From positions 795,758-859,757 of the forward strand of contig NW_003314307.1 in assembly GCF_000143415.4 (NCBI RefSeq): 64,000 nucleotides of DNA. The letters run 5' to 3'. This DNA comes from Selaginella moellendorffii (Eukaryota > Streptophyta > Lycopodiopsida > Selaginellales > Selaginellaceae). Below, piece by piece: positions 46,463 through 57,339 of the stretch (positions within the stretch are counted from its first letter, which is position 1; the number at the start of each line of letters is the position of its first letter). A program made the position numbers and the translations under genes. The notes beneath the pieces are model-generated. The model worked only from the letters and a program-made list of their open reading frames with translations. It did no database searches and was not told the origin of the DNA.

Positions 46463-47084
46463 CTTTTAAAAAAATATAATGCTCATATTAATATTGAAAT
46501 TTGTGCTACTATAAAAAGTATTAAATATTTATTTCAATATGGTTATGATTGTGCTACAATTGAAATCCATTCGACAACCCAACAACTTAATAATATTTTA
46601 AATTGGGATGAAATCTCAACTTTTTAAATACACATTATATATCTGCTCCAAAAGCAATATAGAGATTTTTTAAATTTAAAATGCATAACTATTCGACCCC
46701 TATAATCTGTCTTCCTATCCATCTTTCAAATTTTCAAAACATCTATTTTATAAAGGGTTCTGAACAAATGGCACTTCAAAAAGCTTCTCAAAATGATACA
46801 ATATTGACAAAATGGTTAGAATTAAATATAAATGACCGAAATGCTAGATAATATATATATCTTGATACTGTCCTTTATATTATACATTTAACCTTCATAC
46901 TCATAATTGGCAAATTTGACATACAACAAATGTCATGCCCCAAATGTATTATGTGTCTCCATCTAATGTTGAACTATATCATTTACATCTTATTTTACTC
47001 TATAAAAAAGGTGTTACATCTTTCAAAAATCTCTAAACAATTAACAATATTTATTATGACACATTTCAACAAGTTGTAAATGCA

Positions 47085-48600
47085 ATGGGGCTTATATCTA
47101 ATGATATCGAATGGGAAAAATGTTTAGAAGATGCTTACTTTTTTAAAATGCTATCACAATTAAGACAATTATTTGTATTACTTTGTACCTTTTGCACTCC
47201 AAAAGATCCTTACTTTTTATGGGATAAATTTAAAGACTTCCTTTCTAAGAATTTCATGCAAAAAAATCCAATTTTTCATTATGAATATGCTTTACATGAT
47301 ATAAATATTAAAATGAAAATGCATGGCAAAATTAATCAAAATTACCATCTACCTTTCCTGTCTAAAAATTTTGATAATGAAAATAATGTCAACTCAACAC
47401 AAATATATCAAAATGTTGAACAAAATATTCCTTGATTTAATCAAGAATAGTTAAATATTTTTAATGATATTCTTAATGTTATTGATCACCCAACTAAGCA
47501 TAATCAATAAATTCTCATTGATGGCCTTGGTAGTATTGGTAAAACATTTTTTCTTAACACTCTTATAAATATTTTACAACTAAAAAAATAAATGTTGTTA
47601 GCATGGCTTGGATAGAAATTGCAAGTACTTTACTTTATAATAGCCAAACTTCACATGCTACTTTTATATTTCTTATTCCAATAAATGAAACATCAACTTT
47701 TATAACTACTAATAGTGAAGCAGGTATAAGAATCAAAACTATTAACGTATTGTTATGGGATGAAATAAGTATAGTTCACATTGATGCATTCACTGTTGTT
47801 GATCGAGTGTTGCGAGGCTTAAAAATACATCATTACCTTTTGGTGGCATAATTATTGTCACTAGTGGGGACTTTAAACAGACACTTTCAGTCATTCCACA
47901 TGGACATAGGGCATAAATTGTTTCAAGTTTTATAAGAATGAATAAATTATAAAGATTATTTAGAAAATTATCTTTGAAAACAAATATGTGACTTGTTGAA
48001 AGTGATAAATCATAGGCTGAATGGATTTTCAAAGTTGGAAATGGTGAAAATTTTCAAAATTTACCATCTTTACCTTCTAACTCCATTTTATTACCTCATA
48101 TACAACTAATTTATTCATTTATTATTGATTTTGTCTACCCTTTAGTACTTGATATTTCAAACCCTATCAAGTCATATTTACCCCACTTAATGATGAATAT
48201 TTGCAATCAATAACACTATTGTATCTAAGGTGATACATATATCTACAAAAGTGTTGATTTTGTTGATACTAAACATCTTAAAAAATTTCCAATAGAATTC
48301 CTAAATTTTATCACACCTTTTGGTCTCTCACCATATAAACTCTCTCTCAAACAAGGTGCTATTCTTATCCTCCTAAGGAATATGCCTCCATCAGCAAAAC
48401 TATGCAATGGCATATGTCTCATCTTGAAAAATGCACTACCAAATGTTTTAGACTATGAAATTCTGATGGGGCAATTTAAAAGGACAAGAGTTTTTATCCC
48501 ATGTATCGCACTAATACCATCAAATACAAAAATTCCATTCAAAATGTTCAAAAGACAATTTCTAATTCTTTTAGGTTACTACTTAACAATCCCCAAATGC
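47085..48600 (+). pseudogene. Helitron SF1 helicase domain remnant
   Basis: A pre-helicase piece lies at 47085-47435. The Walker A motif GLGSIGKT is intact at 47523-47546, and LLWDE (Walker B) at 47750-47764. LPFGGIIIVTSGDFKQTLSV follows (about 47830-47890), and the C-terminal end near 48520-48600 has KIPFKMFKRQFLILL. At least five frame changes or stops separate the motifs. The usual role is unwinding DNA behind the Rep nick. Confidence 0.78.
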
Positions 48601-48806
48601 TAAGGATAGATATTTGACTGAGTTGGAGTTTACTTGCCCCCCCCCCTAGTTTTCATTCATGGGCAAATTTATGTGGCTTTATCAAGATACACATCACCAC
48701 ATGGCATTAGAATCAAAGTTCAAAACATCACACGCCAAGGCCACCTCTTTCCTTAAAATCCTTCTGTTTTTACAATTAACACTGTTTATAAAGAAGTTTT
48801 ATATTA

Positions 48807-48846
48807 AACCTCTTTATAAACCACCCAGCATTTGCTGGGCAAGTAC
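48807..48846 (+). repeat. Internal copy of the Helitron 3' terminus
   Basis: CCTCTTTATAAACCACCCAGCATTTGCTGGGCAAGTAC. It holds a 7-bp-stem hairpin with a 2-nt loop (48824-48839) and is followed by T. It matches 49585-49622, and beyond the final C plus T the two diverge. It lies right after the helicase remnants. Confidence 0.7.
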
Positions 48847-48875
48847 TCATCTATCACAATAAGGAGTTGCTGAAG

Positions 48876-49145
48876 TTGGGCACACAATCCAGACTCCTTT
48901 CGGGATCAACTTGCTTGCAAGCGGTGCATGAGCAGCACCACAGTCAGGGCTGGTGAGGGAGTGCACCATAAATGAAGAGCTGGGCTATGCTTGGGTGGAG
49001 CTGACTGGCACCATGGTAGCAGGTGTGGGTGATGCAAGGTATGCGAGTGACCAGATGGTGTGTGCAACCTGAAGGCGTCAAAGGAGTACTTTGAGCTGTC
49101 AAAGGAGGGGAAGCTGAAGAAGCTGAAATACACTGCCAGTGATCC
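48876..49145 (+). other. Second piece of the unidentified captured gene in the Helitron
   Basis: 48876-48911 repeats 43741-43776 with few mismatches (TTGGGCACACAATC, CGGGATCAACT). Plus-strand phrases include WAHNPDSFRDQL, EELGYAWVELTGTMVAGVGD and LKASKEYFELSKEGKLKKLK in different frames, and AG/GT junction-like sites lie between them. This suggests exons of one host gene. Family not recognised. Confidence 0.4.
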
Positions 49146-49618
49146 TCCAGCATCCGCCCAAAGAGATTGAGAGCCGAGGCTACATCTCCTTGGTGGGAGT
49201 AGCTGGAGATGATTGCGTTCCAAGTTACAGCGTCACATCCTGTGCTGGCCACTGAGTTGAAAACTTCACAAGCTTCCACCATGCAGCCACACTGTCCGTA
49301 GAAGCCAAGAAGAGAGTTCACAACAACCACCTCGGCTTCCATCTCGGCATGACAGATCTGCTGGTGGATGGCACTTCCAGTCTCCAGAGCCTTGGAGCTC
49401 CCACAGGCCTGGAGCGCAGTGGTGTAAGTTGGAGCATCAGGTACAAGGCCTTGGACTTGCTGCATCTGCAAGAAGAGATCCAGTGCAGCTGGTGCTTGCT
49501 CCGCCTGGATGTATCCGAGCATCAGTGTTGTCCACGAGACAACATCGTGCCTCTCCATCCAGTCAAAAACTCTCCACACATCCACCTCTTTGTAAACCAC
49601 CCAGCATTTGCTAGGCAA
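48944..49618 (-). pseudogene. PPR gene fragment captured by the Helitron
   Basis: One open minus frame. After about 14 residues encoded by the Helitron 3' end it enters PPR sequence: VWRVFDWMERHDVVSWTTLM, GLVPDAPTYTTALQACGSSK, HQQICHAEMEAEVVVVNSLL and GCDAVTWNAIISSYSHQGDV, giving about four PLS motifs without any break. From about residue 168 it leaves PPR sequence. It has no proper start or end, so it is a gene fragment and not a gene. Its good frame contrasts with the rotten PPR segments of the array, pointing to a younger origin. Confidence 0.8.
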
Positions 49619-49622
49619 GTAC
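49585..49622 (+). repeat. Helitron 3' terminus
   Basis: CCTCTTTGTAAACCACCCAGCATTTGCTAGGCAAGTAC, same as 48807-48846 apart from single changes. The hairpin has one weakened pair. Confidence 0.7.
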
Positions 49623-49850
49623 TTGTATTCAAATATAGATTCTAGGATATTTTAATAACTAATAGTTGTTGTTCATTTATATTAATATTTTTATTTATAA
49701 TTTATAATCTTCACTAAACACTTTCTAGTATATTCTTGTTTATTCTACTATTGATATGGAATAATATTAATCTTGACTCCTATGTTTATAACCATTGATC
49801 AATTAAAATACTCAATGAATGATACTAACTATTGTCTCTCATATTTTTTA
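49623..49850. repeat. Array spacer resumed after the Helitron
   Basis: Matches 31895-32100 and 62765-63000 (GATTCTAGGATATTTTAATA, TTGATATGGAATAATATTAATC). Confidence 0.7.
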
Positions 49851-50520
49851 TCCTTCACCATGGTGTGCCAGCTAAGACCCTTTTGCGTCTTTTCAGGTAC
49901 CATGGGTTTCATGGACGGCTCCATCAACCTTGCATTCCTTGCAAAGTTTACCAACCTCCCAAGAAAAGCTTTTCTCTCATTGAGCAAGCATGCTGAGTAG
50001 TGGATTCCATCCAGATTTCTCTCCCAGATCTGTGAGTGGAGCCTCTTCTCTGCTAAGTCGCTGTGTGCCTTGAGCGCCACCATGAAAGTCTGAGCGTTTG
50101 GCTGGCTGGCTTGCTCATAGCACTCAAGAGTAAAGGTTGTTCTCAGCATATCCCAGGAAACGATGTTTTGCTGCTCCATGCAAAGTCTCAGCGTTTGGAG
50201 GCAGGCCAGCTTCTCGTTGCATCTGATAGAAGACGTGCTGTTCGTGTTCCAGGCAACCAACGTCATGTTTATTTGTCCTCCTGAACACTTCTGATGCTTC
50301 CACATGTCCACGAGGCTGCTTGCGACGAATGCATCGGCTTTGTATTCACAATTTGCGAGGTAGACCAACCTATCCTGTTCTTCGTCCTATCCTGTTGAAC
50401 AACCTGTGTTGCAAGCCGCAGTGTAGACTTTGACCATACTTTCACAATTGCACTTGCTTGATTCCCAGCTTGACTCTGGAGAAACTTATCTGGCTGCTAT
50501 GCCCTGCACTGCTTCTTCTC
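49851..50520 (-). pseudogene. PPR-like segment, array copy 4 (alpha), truncated
   Basis: Minus-strand frame 50368-49829 reads MVYLANCEYKADAFVASSLV and FMVALKAHSDLAEKRLHSQI. At 50520 the sequence jumps from CTGCTTCTTCTC to AAATTTAAAGTTTGC of the beta spacer. The whole His-rich ORF and tRNA of this monomer are missing (about 3 kb deleted). Confidence 0.7.
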
Positions 50521-52985
50521 AAATTTAAAGTTTGCTTCAACTAAAGCCCAAAGCTCCAAATTCATCAATTTCACCCCTTCTTCAACTAATTAAATACATA
50601 GTATATATTTTACTTTCTGGATAATTAACACTACATAGACTATGTGAGCAGAATTTCTATAGGACATAACAACATGAATAATCACAATATTGTGGAGGAT
50701 TGCCATATTGTTGTTATCTACAAAAACAATCAAATGGAGTGTGTAAAGTTCATATAGTAATTTGCTTACTATATAATATTCCTCCAATCCAAGTAAAACA
50801 TTTGATTGTAGAACTTACTTTAAGTCGATATCTAACTCACTAATTTCTATGAATCTTTCTTAATTTGACTTGGAAGCACCTAGGCTCTTCATTGCTCAAA
50901 AGCATTGGTCCTCTTTGTTCTATAGTTATATACTTATATTTGAGATAGTGCAAATGTGTTTGTTGTATGGGCTCACTTACTCATTCCTTTCTTTTGATAG
51001 TTTCAAGGTTCTCAATTGGTTTTACTGCAAATTAAATTCTAAAATCATATAAAGTTGATTTCATCACTTTTATTACTTTGTGACCAAGAGGTTGTGTCAA
51101 TGTTGTAGTAGATAAACATTCCACCAAACCCTCAAAATTATGTTGATTTTTTTTATAACTTAGCTTTTTATATAAAAGTGTATAAAGGTCTATTGTAGCA
51201 TAGAGATGACCAAGTCATTGTAGCATGTTTTATTTGAAAATATGCATTTAGCGCAATTTGTTTTTGATAGCCATATCATATGGTAAATTTCAATAAGATT
51301 TATTGTTAACACTTCGTAGCAGGTATTTCAAAAATCATTGAATAAAGAAAGCAAATTAGTAAAGAGATCAATATGAGTACTTCCTTATTTGAGAAATAAC
51401 TAAAGTCCTTAAATGTGAAAAACATATAAACCACTATATCAGTGAAGTCTGTAGTTGTAAAATTGCATTTTTTATAAACATTACCTCCAACCCACTATAA
51501 ACGTATAAACTTGTAGTACTTATTTGCATCTTGTAAAGTGTTTATACATTTTAAACTCTAGCAAAACCACTTGTGGTTAACTTAAATATATTAACCTGTG
51601 CGTTCATATAAACTTTATTCCTAATGGAAAAGGCAACTCTTTTTCATTTGACTGAAACTTTGTTTATATCACCATTATAGACAATTCTAACACCTTATCA
51701 ATTTGTTTATGCTTTGTTACTCATGAAACCATAAAACATTGATGGTGTTGAAAATCCTAATCCAACTTAATATATATTATTTAGTAGTGTTTAAAAAAGA
51801 ACTTAAAATGGCATCTCTTTCAAATAGTTATATTTTCTAATATAAGGAGCTAGTAAATAGTGAGCCAAGGGAGTTGACAAAAATATTTTTATACACTAAA
51901 GAATATTTTATTAAGGTTTTAGCTGCAAACAGTTTTATTAATAAGATATTTTAAATAAACTTAATAATTTAAATAATATTTACATCTGTTTAACTTACCA
52001 CCATCTAATCTTTGTGGCAGAGGTTTTGGGTTATCACCTAATTTAGAGAGTAATTTGTTAATTTAATATTCAATAATTAGTATTTATACTAATTGTTTAA
52101 GTTATTTATTACAATACCAATATCTATATTTTTCACCTTATGTTCAAACATTATAATGAATCCAAACTTTAACATTTAGATCCATAATATGCAAAGGATG
52201 AAAGACTTTCAAAGTTTAATGTTAAAAAAAGTATATGCAATTGCAACTTGGGAATTAGTTGATTGTGATGTTGTGAAAATTCCCATTTACAATATCACTT
52301 TCTTAACTGAAAACTATATACTTGTGATTATGGTATTGTTGATTGACGTTTGTATTTACTTTTTAACTATATTGCCTTTGAATATATTGTCTTTGCTTTC
52401 TTTGACCAAGTATTTGTAATATTCATATGTTTGTTATTTCTCTTCTACTAATACAAAATCAGAAAAGACTTAAATAACTTGAATTTTAATTATGAAGTTT
52501 GTATATTTGTACAAGGAATTGTTGAAACAAAACGTTGGAAAAATGCAAGTCCCAAGTTTTTATATCGGTTTAATTATATAAGTTTGGGAAAAGAAATCTA
52601 TATATTAATGAGTACATGAGTTAATGAAATAGGTCTGTGAATAAGCTTGTGTAAGTTTAAGTGACCAAACACCATAGATCTACAATTGAACTTGAAGTGG
52701 TACTGAATAAACTTTGAATATGCTTGGATAATCTACTATCTAATGGTTGTTGTTCATTTAGATTAATCTATTTTTTATAATTTGTGAACATGTTTATAAT
52801 TTATAAAATATCAAAAAACAAACTTTCTAGTATATTCTTTTCTATTCCACTATTTATTATTAAATTCTTGGTTTATAAATTATAAATATTTTTAACATTA
52901 TTTCTCAATTAAATTATTACTACTATCAAGTAAACCAAGCAAATTATTTATGAGATAAGTATTTTCTCAAATATTTTTATCTCTT
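50521..52985. repeat. Array AT-rich spacer, beta type
   Basis: Close copy of 35915-38140, somewhat longer at its right end. No gene recognised. Confidence 0.75.
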
Positions 52986-53499
52986 CACCATAAGATCCTT
53001 TTGCTTGTTTTCAGGTACCATATTAGTTTGGGTTTCATTGACAGCTCCATCAACCTTGCATCACACTCTTTCCTCACAAAGCTTACCAACAAGCTCCTGA
53101 GAAAAGCTTTTCTCTGATTTTGATTAAGTGTTTTGGATCCATGAGATTAGAGCATATGCCTTCAGTGATACAATGGAGTTCCCTCATTCTGACACAACAC
53201 TCCTAGTTCTCAAGCAACTCCCAAGCACTTAAATGAAAAGTAACCTTCCTTAATAGCCTCTCCACAATAAAATTTTATGTCCATTCCCTGATGAAAAAGT
53301 TAAAGAAGAAGATACTTACCATGTGTAAGGAGATAACTCCACAGCTTTTCATTGCCAAGCTTCAGTTTCCTCAAAACAGCTTGAAGATAGGGATTTTAAA
53401 CTAGCTTGACAGAATTGCATAAACGAAGTACCTTGTGAAGGCTATAAGACGAAACAAAAAAGCTATGAACTAATGAAAACACTATAGTACCTATGACCA

Positions 53500-54025
53500 T
53501 CATGCTTCGTAGGGCACTCTCCAGTTACTCCAAATGAGTAGTGCAAGAAGAAGTGTGTCATTGTGACAGTGACGCCAGAGTACTTCTGAACTTGGGGTAG
53601 AAAACTTCTCGAGCGGCAGGCATGTCTCCACTCTGAGCAAGTAGTGGATTCCGTCCAGATTTCTCTCCCGGATCTGCGAGTGGAGCCTCTTCTCTGCTAA
53701 GTCGCCACGTGCCTTGAGCGCCACCATGAAAAGTCTGAGCATTTGGCTGCCGGTTTGCTCGTAGCACTAAAGAGCAAAGGTTGTTCTCAGCATATCCCAG
53801 GAAACGATGTCTTGCTGCTCCATGCAAAGTCTCGGCGTTTGGAGGCAGGCCAGCTTCTCGTTGCATATGATAGAAGACGTGCTGTCCCATGATGATCATG
53901 TTCCAGGCAACCAACGTCGTGTTTCTTTGTCCTCCTGAACACTTCTGATGGTTCTTTGTCACTTCTGGCTGTTTTGATGGTCTCACGGTGCAACATCCAT
54001 CCATAGCTCCCCCAGAGGTCAACAC
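53500..54025 (-). pseudogene. PPR-like segment, array copy 5 (beta)
   Basis: Same phrases as copy 3 (GLPPNAETLHGAARHRFLGY, SGDMPAAREVFYPKFRS). It jumps near 53955 to sequence that normally lies beyond the His-rich ORF. Confidence 0.65.
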
Positions 54026-54074
54026 CAGTAAAATCGCTCAAAACACATGGAACGATCCAATAATCAAACATATT

Positions 54075-54147
54075 TGGAGATGCTGGGTATCGATCCCGGT
54101 GCCTCTCGCATGCTAAGCAAACGCTCTACCAGCTGAGCTACATCCCC
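54075..54147 (-). tRNA. tRNA-Ala (AGC)
   Basis: 73 nt, the best of the series. Acceptor GGGGATG pairs with CATCTCC (one G-U), discriminator A. D-arm GCTC/GAGC. Anticodon loop TTAGCAT gives AGC. T-arm CCGGG/CCCAG has one mismatch. The A box (TAGCTCAGCTGG) and a B-box-like GGATCGATACC are present. It has no intron and no encoded CCA. The weak pairs in the anticodon stem (two G-U) and the lack of a long T run downstream leave open whether it is expressed. It sits in a repeated array unit, not alone. Confidence 0.7.
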
Positions 54148-54360
54148 TTAGCAAAGAAAGCACCATTCGAATACTCATCCTTGGAGATTCTGGCATCTTT
54201 TGTTGCATTTTAAGAGCCTTTTGAGTGATGAGCTTTGGAAAGACCACCATCTCCAGCAGGTTTCTATAGGCAAGCATCTGCATCTGCAGGCAACCATGAA
54301 GAATGTTACTAGTGCTTATAATAATAGTATTAGTATTCACAAGAGGACGAAAAGAGAGTG

Positions 54361-54615
54361 TTATTCAAGAGGATGAGTAAAGCAATTGGTAAAACCAACA
54401 CGAAACTTGGTAGGTTCTTGCTCTATTTTCCAGTCCATGTTCCGAGCCAGCTGTGCAATAACTTCCAAGTCTGGTAGTTGACCCTTGTATGTGATCTTCA
54501 CTGTCTGTGAGCAAGAGCCTGCTGTCTTCTTGCTCTGCAACTTAATCTCCTTGAAGATTGTTTGTACACAATCTTCCATGTGACAACGCATGCACTGTGC
54601 TGAGTTACATGTCAC
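54361..54615 (-). pseudogene. Downstream part of the His-rich gene, copy 5
   Basis: CMRCHMEDCVQTIFKEIK, then KITYKGQLPDLEVIAQLARN, in a frame that overlaps the end of the upstream ORF by 11 bp, as in copy 2. It joins spacer sequence near 54405. Confidence 0.5.
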
Positions 54616-55390
54616 TGCCAGTGTTGGCAGGACACTTTGAGGAGAATCCTAGAGTCCCATTGCTGTGCGAACCATGAGTGTGAGCTTCCAGCTGTTTCTT
54701 CTCAGTCGGAGGATCGTCCACCACAACTTCGATCTGCCACCTGGGATCCTGAAAGATCACATTACTGCGCTGCTTCCTTCGAGATAACATCCATCGCACG
54801 AGCAAAAAGCACGCGAGCAGCACCAAGATCGCAACCAAAACCCAGAGAAGAAACTGGAGCAGCGACCACGGCGTCCTCCGAACCACTGTAACTACTGCTG
54901 CGGGTGTTGGTGTGGCCACTGCTGCGTCGTGACCGTCGCGACGACGATGGTGGTGGTGGTGGTGGTGGTGGTGGTTGTGGCGTCCTCCATGGTGGTGACC
55001 ATGGTGATGGTGGTGAACAACCAGAGGAGCTCCATCACCGTGATGATGATGGTACACTGCTGCTGCTGGAGCTGGATGGTGGTGGCGAGCATGATCGAGG
55101 ATAGCAGGCGCTGGAGCTAGATGAGCAGGGTAGCTGTGAGCAGGGTGAACGAAAGCAGCTGGCGCTGGGGCTCGATCTGGAGCGTCACCTTGAAGAACTA
55201 GAGCTAAAGCTGGCGCTGGCTCGTGGCCTTGGTGTCCATGGTGGTGTGCTGGATGTGCTGGAGCTAGAGCTGGAGCATGGGTGTGAAGCTCGGTGATGGC
55301 CGCCATGCCAAGGCGCTTGAGCTCGGCGGGCAAGCATTGGGGCGGCGTGAGCGCTAGAGACCATAGCTTACCTGACGAGAGCTTCGACAA
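54605..55390 (-). CDS. His/Ala/Pro-rich single-pass membrane protein, array copy 5, function unknown
   Basis: 261 codons. The first 35 (MSKLSSGKLWSLALTPPQ) are in another frame than in copy 2. A small deletion near 55275 puts them in line with APALAPAHPAHHHGHQGHEP. The His-rich region, the membrane segment (LLWVLVAILVLLACFLLVRW), the basic RRKQRSNVIFQDPRWQIEVV tail and the end TGSDM match copy 2. Which 5' reading is original cannot be told. No family recognised. Confidence 0.45.
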   Translation of the reverse strand: MSKLSSGKLWSLALTPPQCLPAELKRLGMAAITELHTHAPALAPAHPAHHHGHQGHEPAPALALVLQGDAPDRAPAPAAFVHPAHSYPAHLAPAPAILDHARHHHPAPAAAVYHHHHGDGAPLVVHHHHHGHHHGGRHNHHHHHHHHHRRRDGHDAAVATPTPAAVVTVVRRTPWSLLQFLLWVLVAILVLLACFLLVRWMLSRRKQRSNVIFQDPRWQIEVVVDDPPTEKKQLEAHTHGSHSNGTLGFSSKCPANTGSDM

Positions 55391-55712
55391 TAGAAAAATC
55401 CGAGTGAGAAAGATTATAACCTATGGATTGTCAGCAAGGGTGCCATCGGGCTTGAGCATGCCAAAGAGCCCAAACCTAGATGTGAATAGCGATTTAATCT
55501 CATAATCACAAAATGCTCTAGGTATTTCCAAAAGAGAAAACAACTTTAATTTGATGACAACTCCTTTTTAGGCTCAATCCTAATGTAGTGAACGAAACTT
55601 TTTTACTTGCTTTTCAAACCTCTGAAAACTTGGCACTTGGAGCTCATGGAAACACAAGCCATCAGCGTGCACAAACTACTTCCTTTTGAAAAAAAGTGGG
55701 AAAAAGAAACAA

Positions 55713-55888
55713 AAATAAATGTCTATCCATTGCTGTTTTGATGGTCTCACAGTGCAACATCCATCCATAGCTCCCCCAAAGGTCAACACCAGTAAAATCG
55801 AAATAAATGTCTATCCATTGCTGTTTTGATGGTCTCATAGTGCAACATCCATCCATAGCTCCCGCAAAGGTCAACACCAGTAAAATCG
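55713..55888. repeat. 88-bp tandem duplication
   Basis: 55713-55800 and 55801-55888 are near-identical (AAATAAATGTCTATCCATTG...CAGTAAAATCG). Local duplication within the array. Confidence 0.9.
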
Positions 55889-55926
55889 CTCAAAACACCT
55901 GGAACAATCAAATAATCAAACATATT

Positions 55927-55991
55927 TAGAGATGCTGGGTATCGATCCCAGTGCCTCTCGCATGCTAAGGAAGCACTCTACCATCTTCCCC
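55927..55991 (-). pseudogene. tRNA-Ala-like pseudogene with an 8-nt D-arm deletion
   Basis: 65 nt. The T-arm and anticodon loop (TTAGCAT) are kept, but part of the D-arm and acceptor 5' strand is lost. A second tRNA relic in copy 5, consistent with a fused monomer. Confidence 0.65.
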
Positions 55992-55999
55992 TTAGCAAA

Positions 56000-56885
56000 G
56001 AAACAAAAATGCTAATCTTTCCTCTTCACCATTCTAATACTCATCCTTGTAGATTCTGGCATCTTTTGTTGCATTTCAAGAGCCTTCTGAGTGATGAGCT
56101 TTGGAAAGACCACCATCTCCAGCAGGTTTCTATAGGAAAGCATCTGCATCTGCAGGCAACCATGAAGAATGTTACTAATGCTTATATAATAGTAATAGTA
56201 TTCACAAGGGAGGACGAAAAGAGAGTGTTATTCAAGAGTATGAGTAAAGCAATTGGTAGAACCAACACAATATAAATCAATTATATGATCTTCAGTAGCA
56301 ATCAAATTGTATAAACACTAATATTATTTGGTATTTTGGTTTGCTAGTAAACATATTTAGCTACATAATTGTATAGCTAAAAGTCTTTTAAAATGAGTAA
56401 CTTTTTTTTCTTACAAAATTTCAAAATTGGAAACGTCACCTTTACATTCTTTCAAAGTTTAAATGCATTTGCTTTTGGTCTCTCATAGTCTCTGAACAAA
56501 CAAATAGAGATATTGGGCACACTTGATCAATTCAAAAAAACTAATTATTAAAAGCTTACTACAAGATGGATTTTGTTTCAAGGTGGCCTCTCTCCATTCC
56601 TTGTATTCTAAGCATGTTGTCCCACCTGGATCTTGTATAAAAACCAAACTAATGCCTTTAGAACTTGTAAGTTTGTAACAAGGAAATAAATGTCCCCTAT
56701 TGACCTCAAGAATGTACAACTTAATGTACTTTCAAGTGGATCTGCTAATAAAGAGAGCCAAGTCAACAAAAAAGTCATTAAGAATATTTTAAAAATATTT
56801 TGGTACACTAAAGAATATTTTCTTAATGTTTTAGTGGCAAACAGGTATTTTAAACAAAATAGTAATCTAAATAATATCTAGATCT
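56000..56885. repeat. Array spacer, left of Gypsy copy B
   Basis: Matches 22430-23316 almost throughout, ending TCTAGATCT where 23316 ends TTAGATCT. Confidence 0.8.
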
Positions 56886-57061
56886 TGTGAGGTCCAAGTG
56901 TACGGCTACGATGCCATATATTAATATTAGCATAGTGGGATTTTGGTAGCTGTCAGATTGGTTTCAATCCAGACCACTTGCTCTTGTATATAAACTAGGG
57001 TTTTTGGGTTAATTAATATGCACATTTTCTGTATTCCCTTTTTATATTTAATGCACTCACA
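56886..57061 (+). repeat. 5' LTR of Gypsy copy B
   Basis: 176 bp from TGTGAGGTCC to CACTCACA, followed by TTGGTGGAGATGAGG, the position of the primer binding site. Confidence 0.82.
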
Positions 57062-57339
57062 TTGGTGGAGATGAGGGGCATCTTTGATTGTCCTTGAGGA
57101 GTGTTTAAATTTGGGATTTTTGGTTTAGATATAACTTTTGCATCATCTAGGTTTAATTTTTTCCATTTCCTTTTTTTTATTTTTTCCTTTCAAGATCTAA
57201 CTTTTTGCATTGTCTAAATCTCCCTTTCCTTCTAGCCTTTTTTCATCTCTTCTTTTGTTTTTTCCTTTTCGTTCATTTTCATAGTAGATTAGTAATCTCA
57301 TTCTCTTTTGACTCTAGAGCAGCAATTGGTACAATTGCT

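Larger units (their letters stand above)
43411..49622 (+). mobile_element. Helitron, 6.2 kb, with Rep/helicase remnants and captured gene pieces
   Basis: The 5' end TCTATAATAATAAGAACGAAGG is Helitron-like and preceded by A. The 3' end has the hairpin CCCAGCATTTGCTAGG (49600-49615) followed by CAAGTAC, and T follows. So it sits between A and T without target duplication, as Helitrons do. The interrupted spacer resumes at about 49623 (GTATTCAAATATAGATTCTAGG; compare 31895-31925 and 62765-62795). Inside are Helitron N-domain, HUH Rep and SF1 helicase pieces (plus), a captured PPR fragment (minus) and an unidentified captured gene. The final bases differ from the common CTRR. Coding frames are broken, so it is no longer autonomous. 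Confidence 0.8.
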
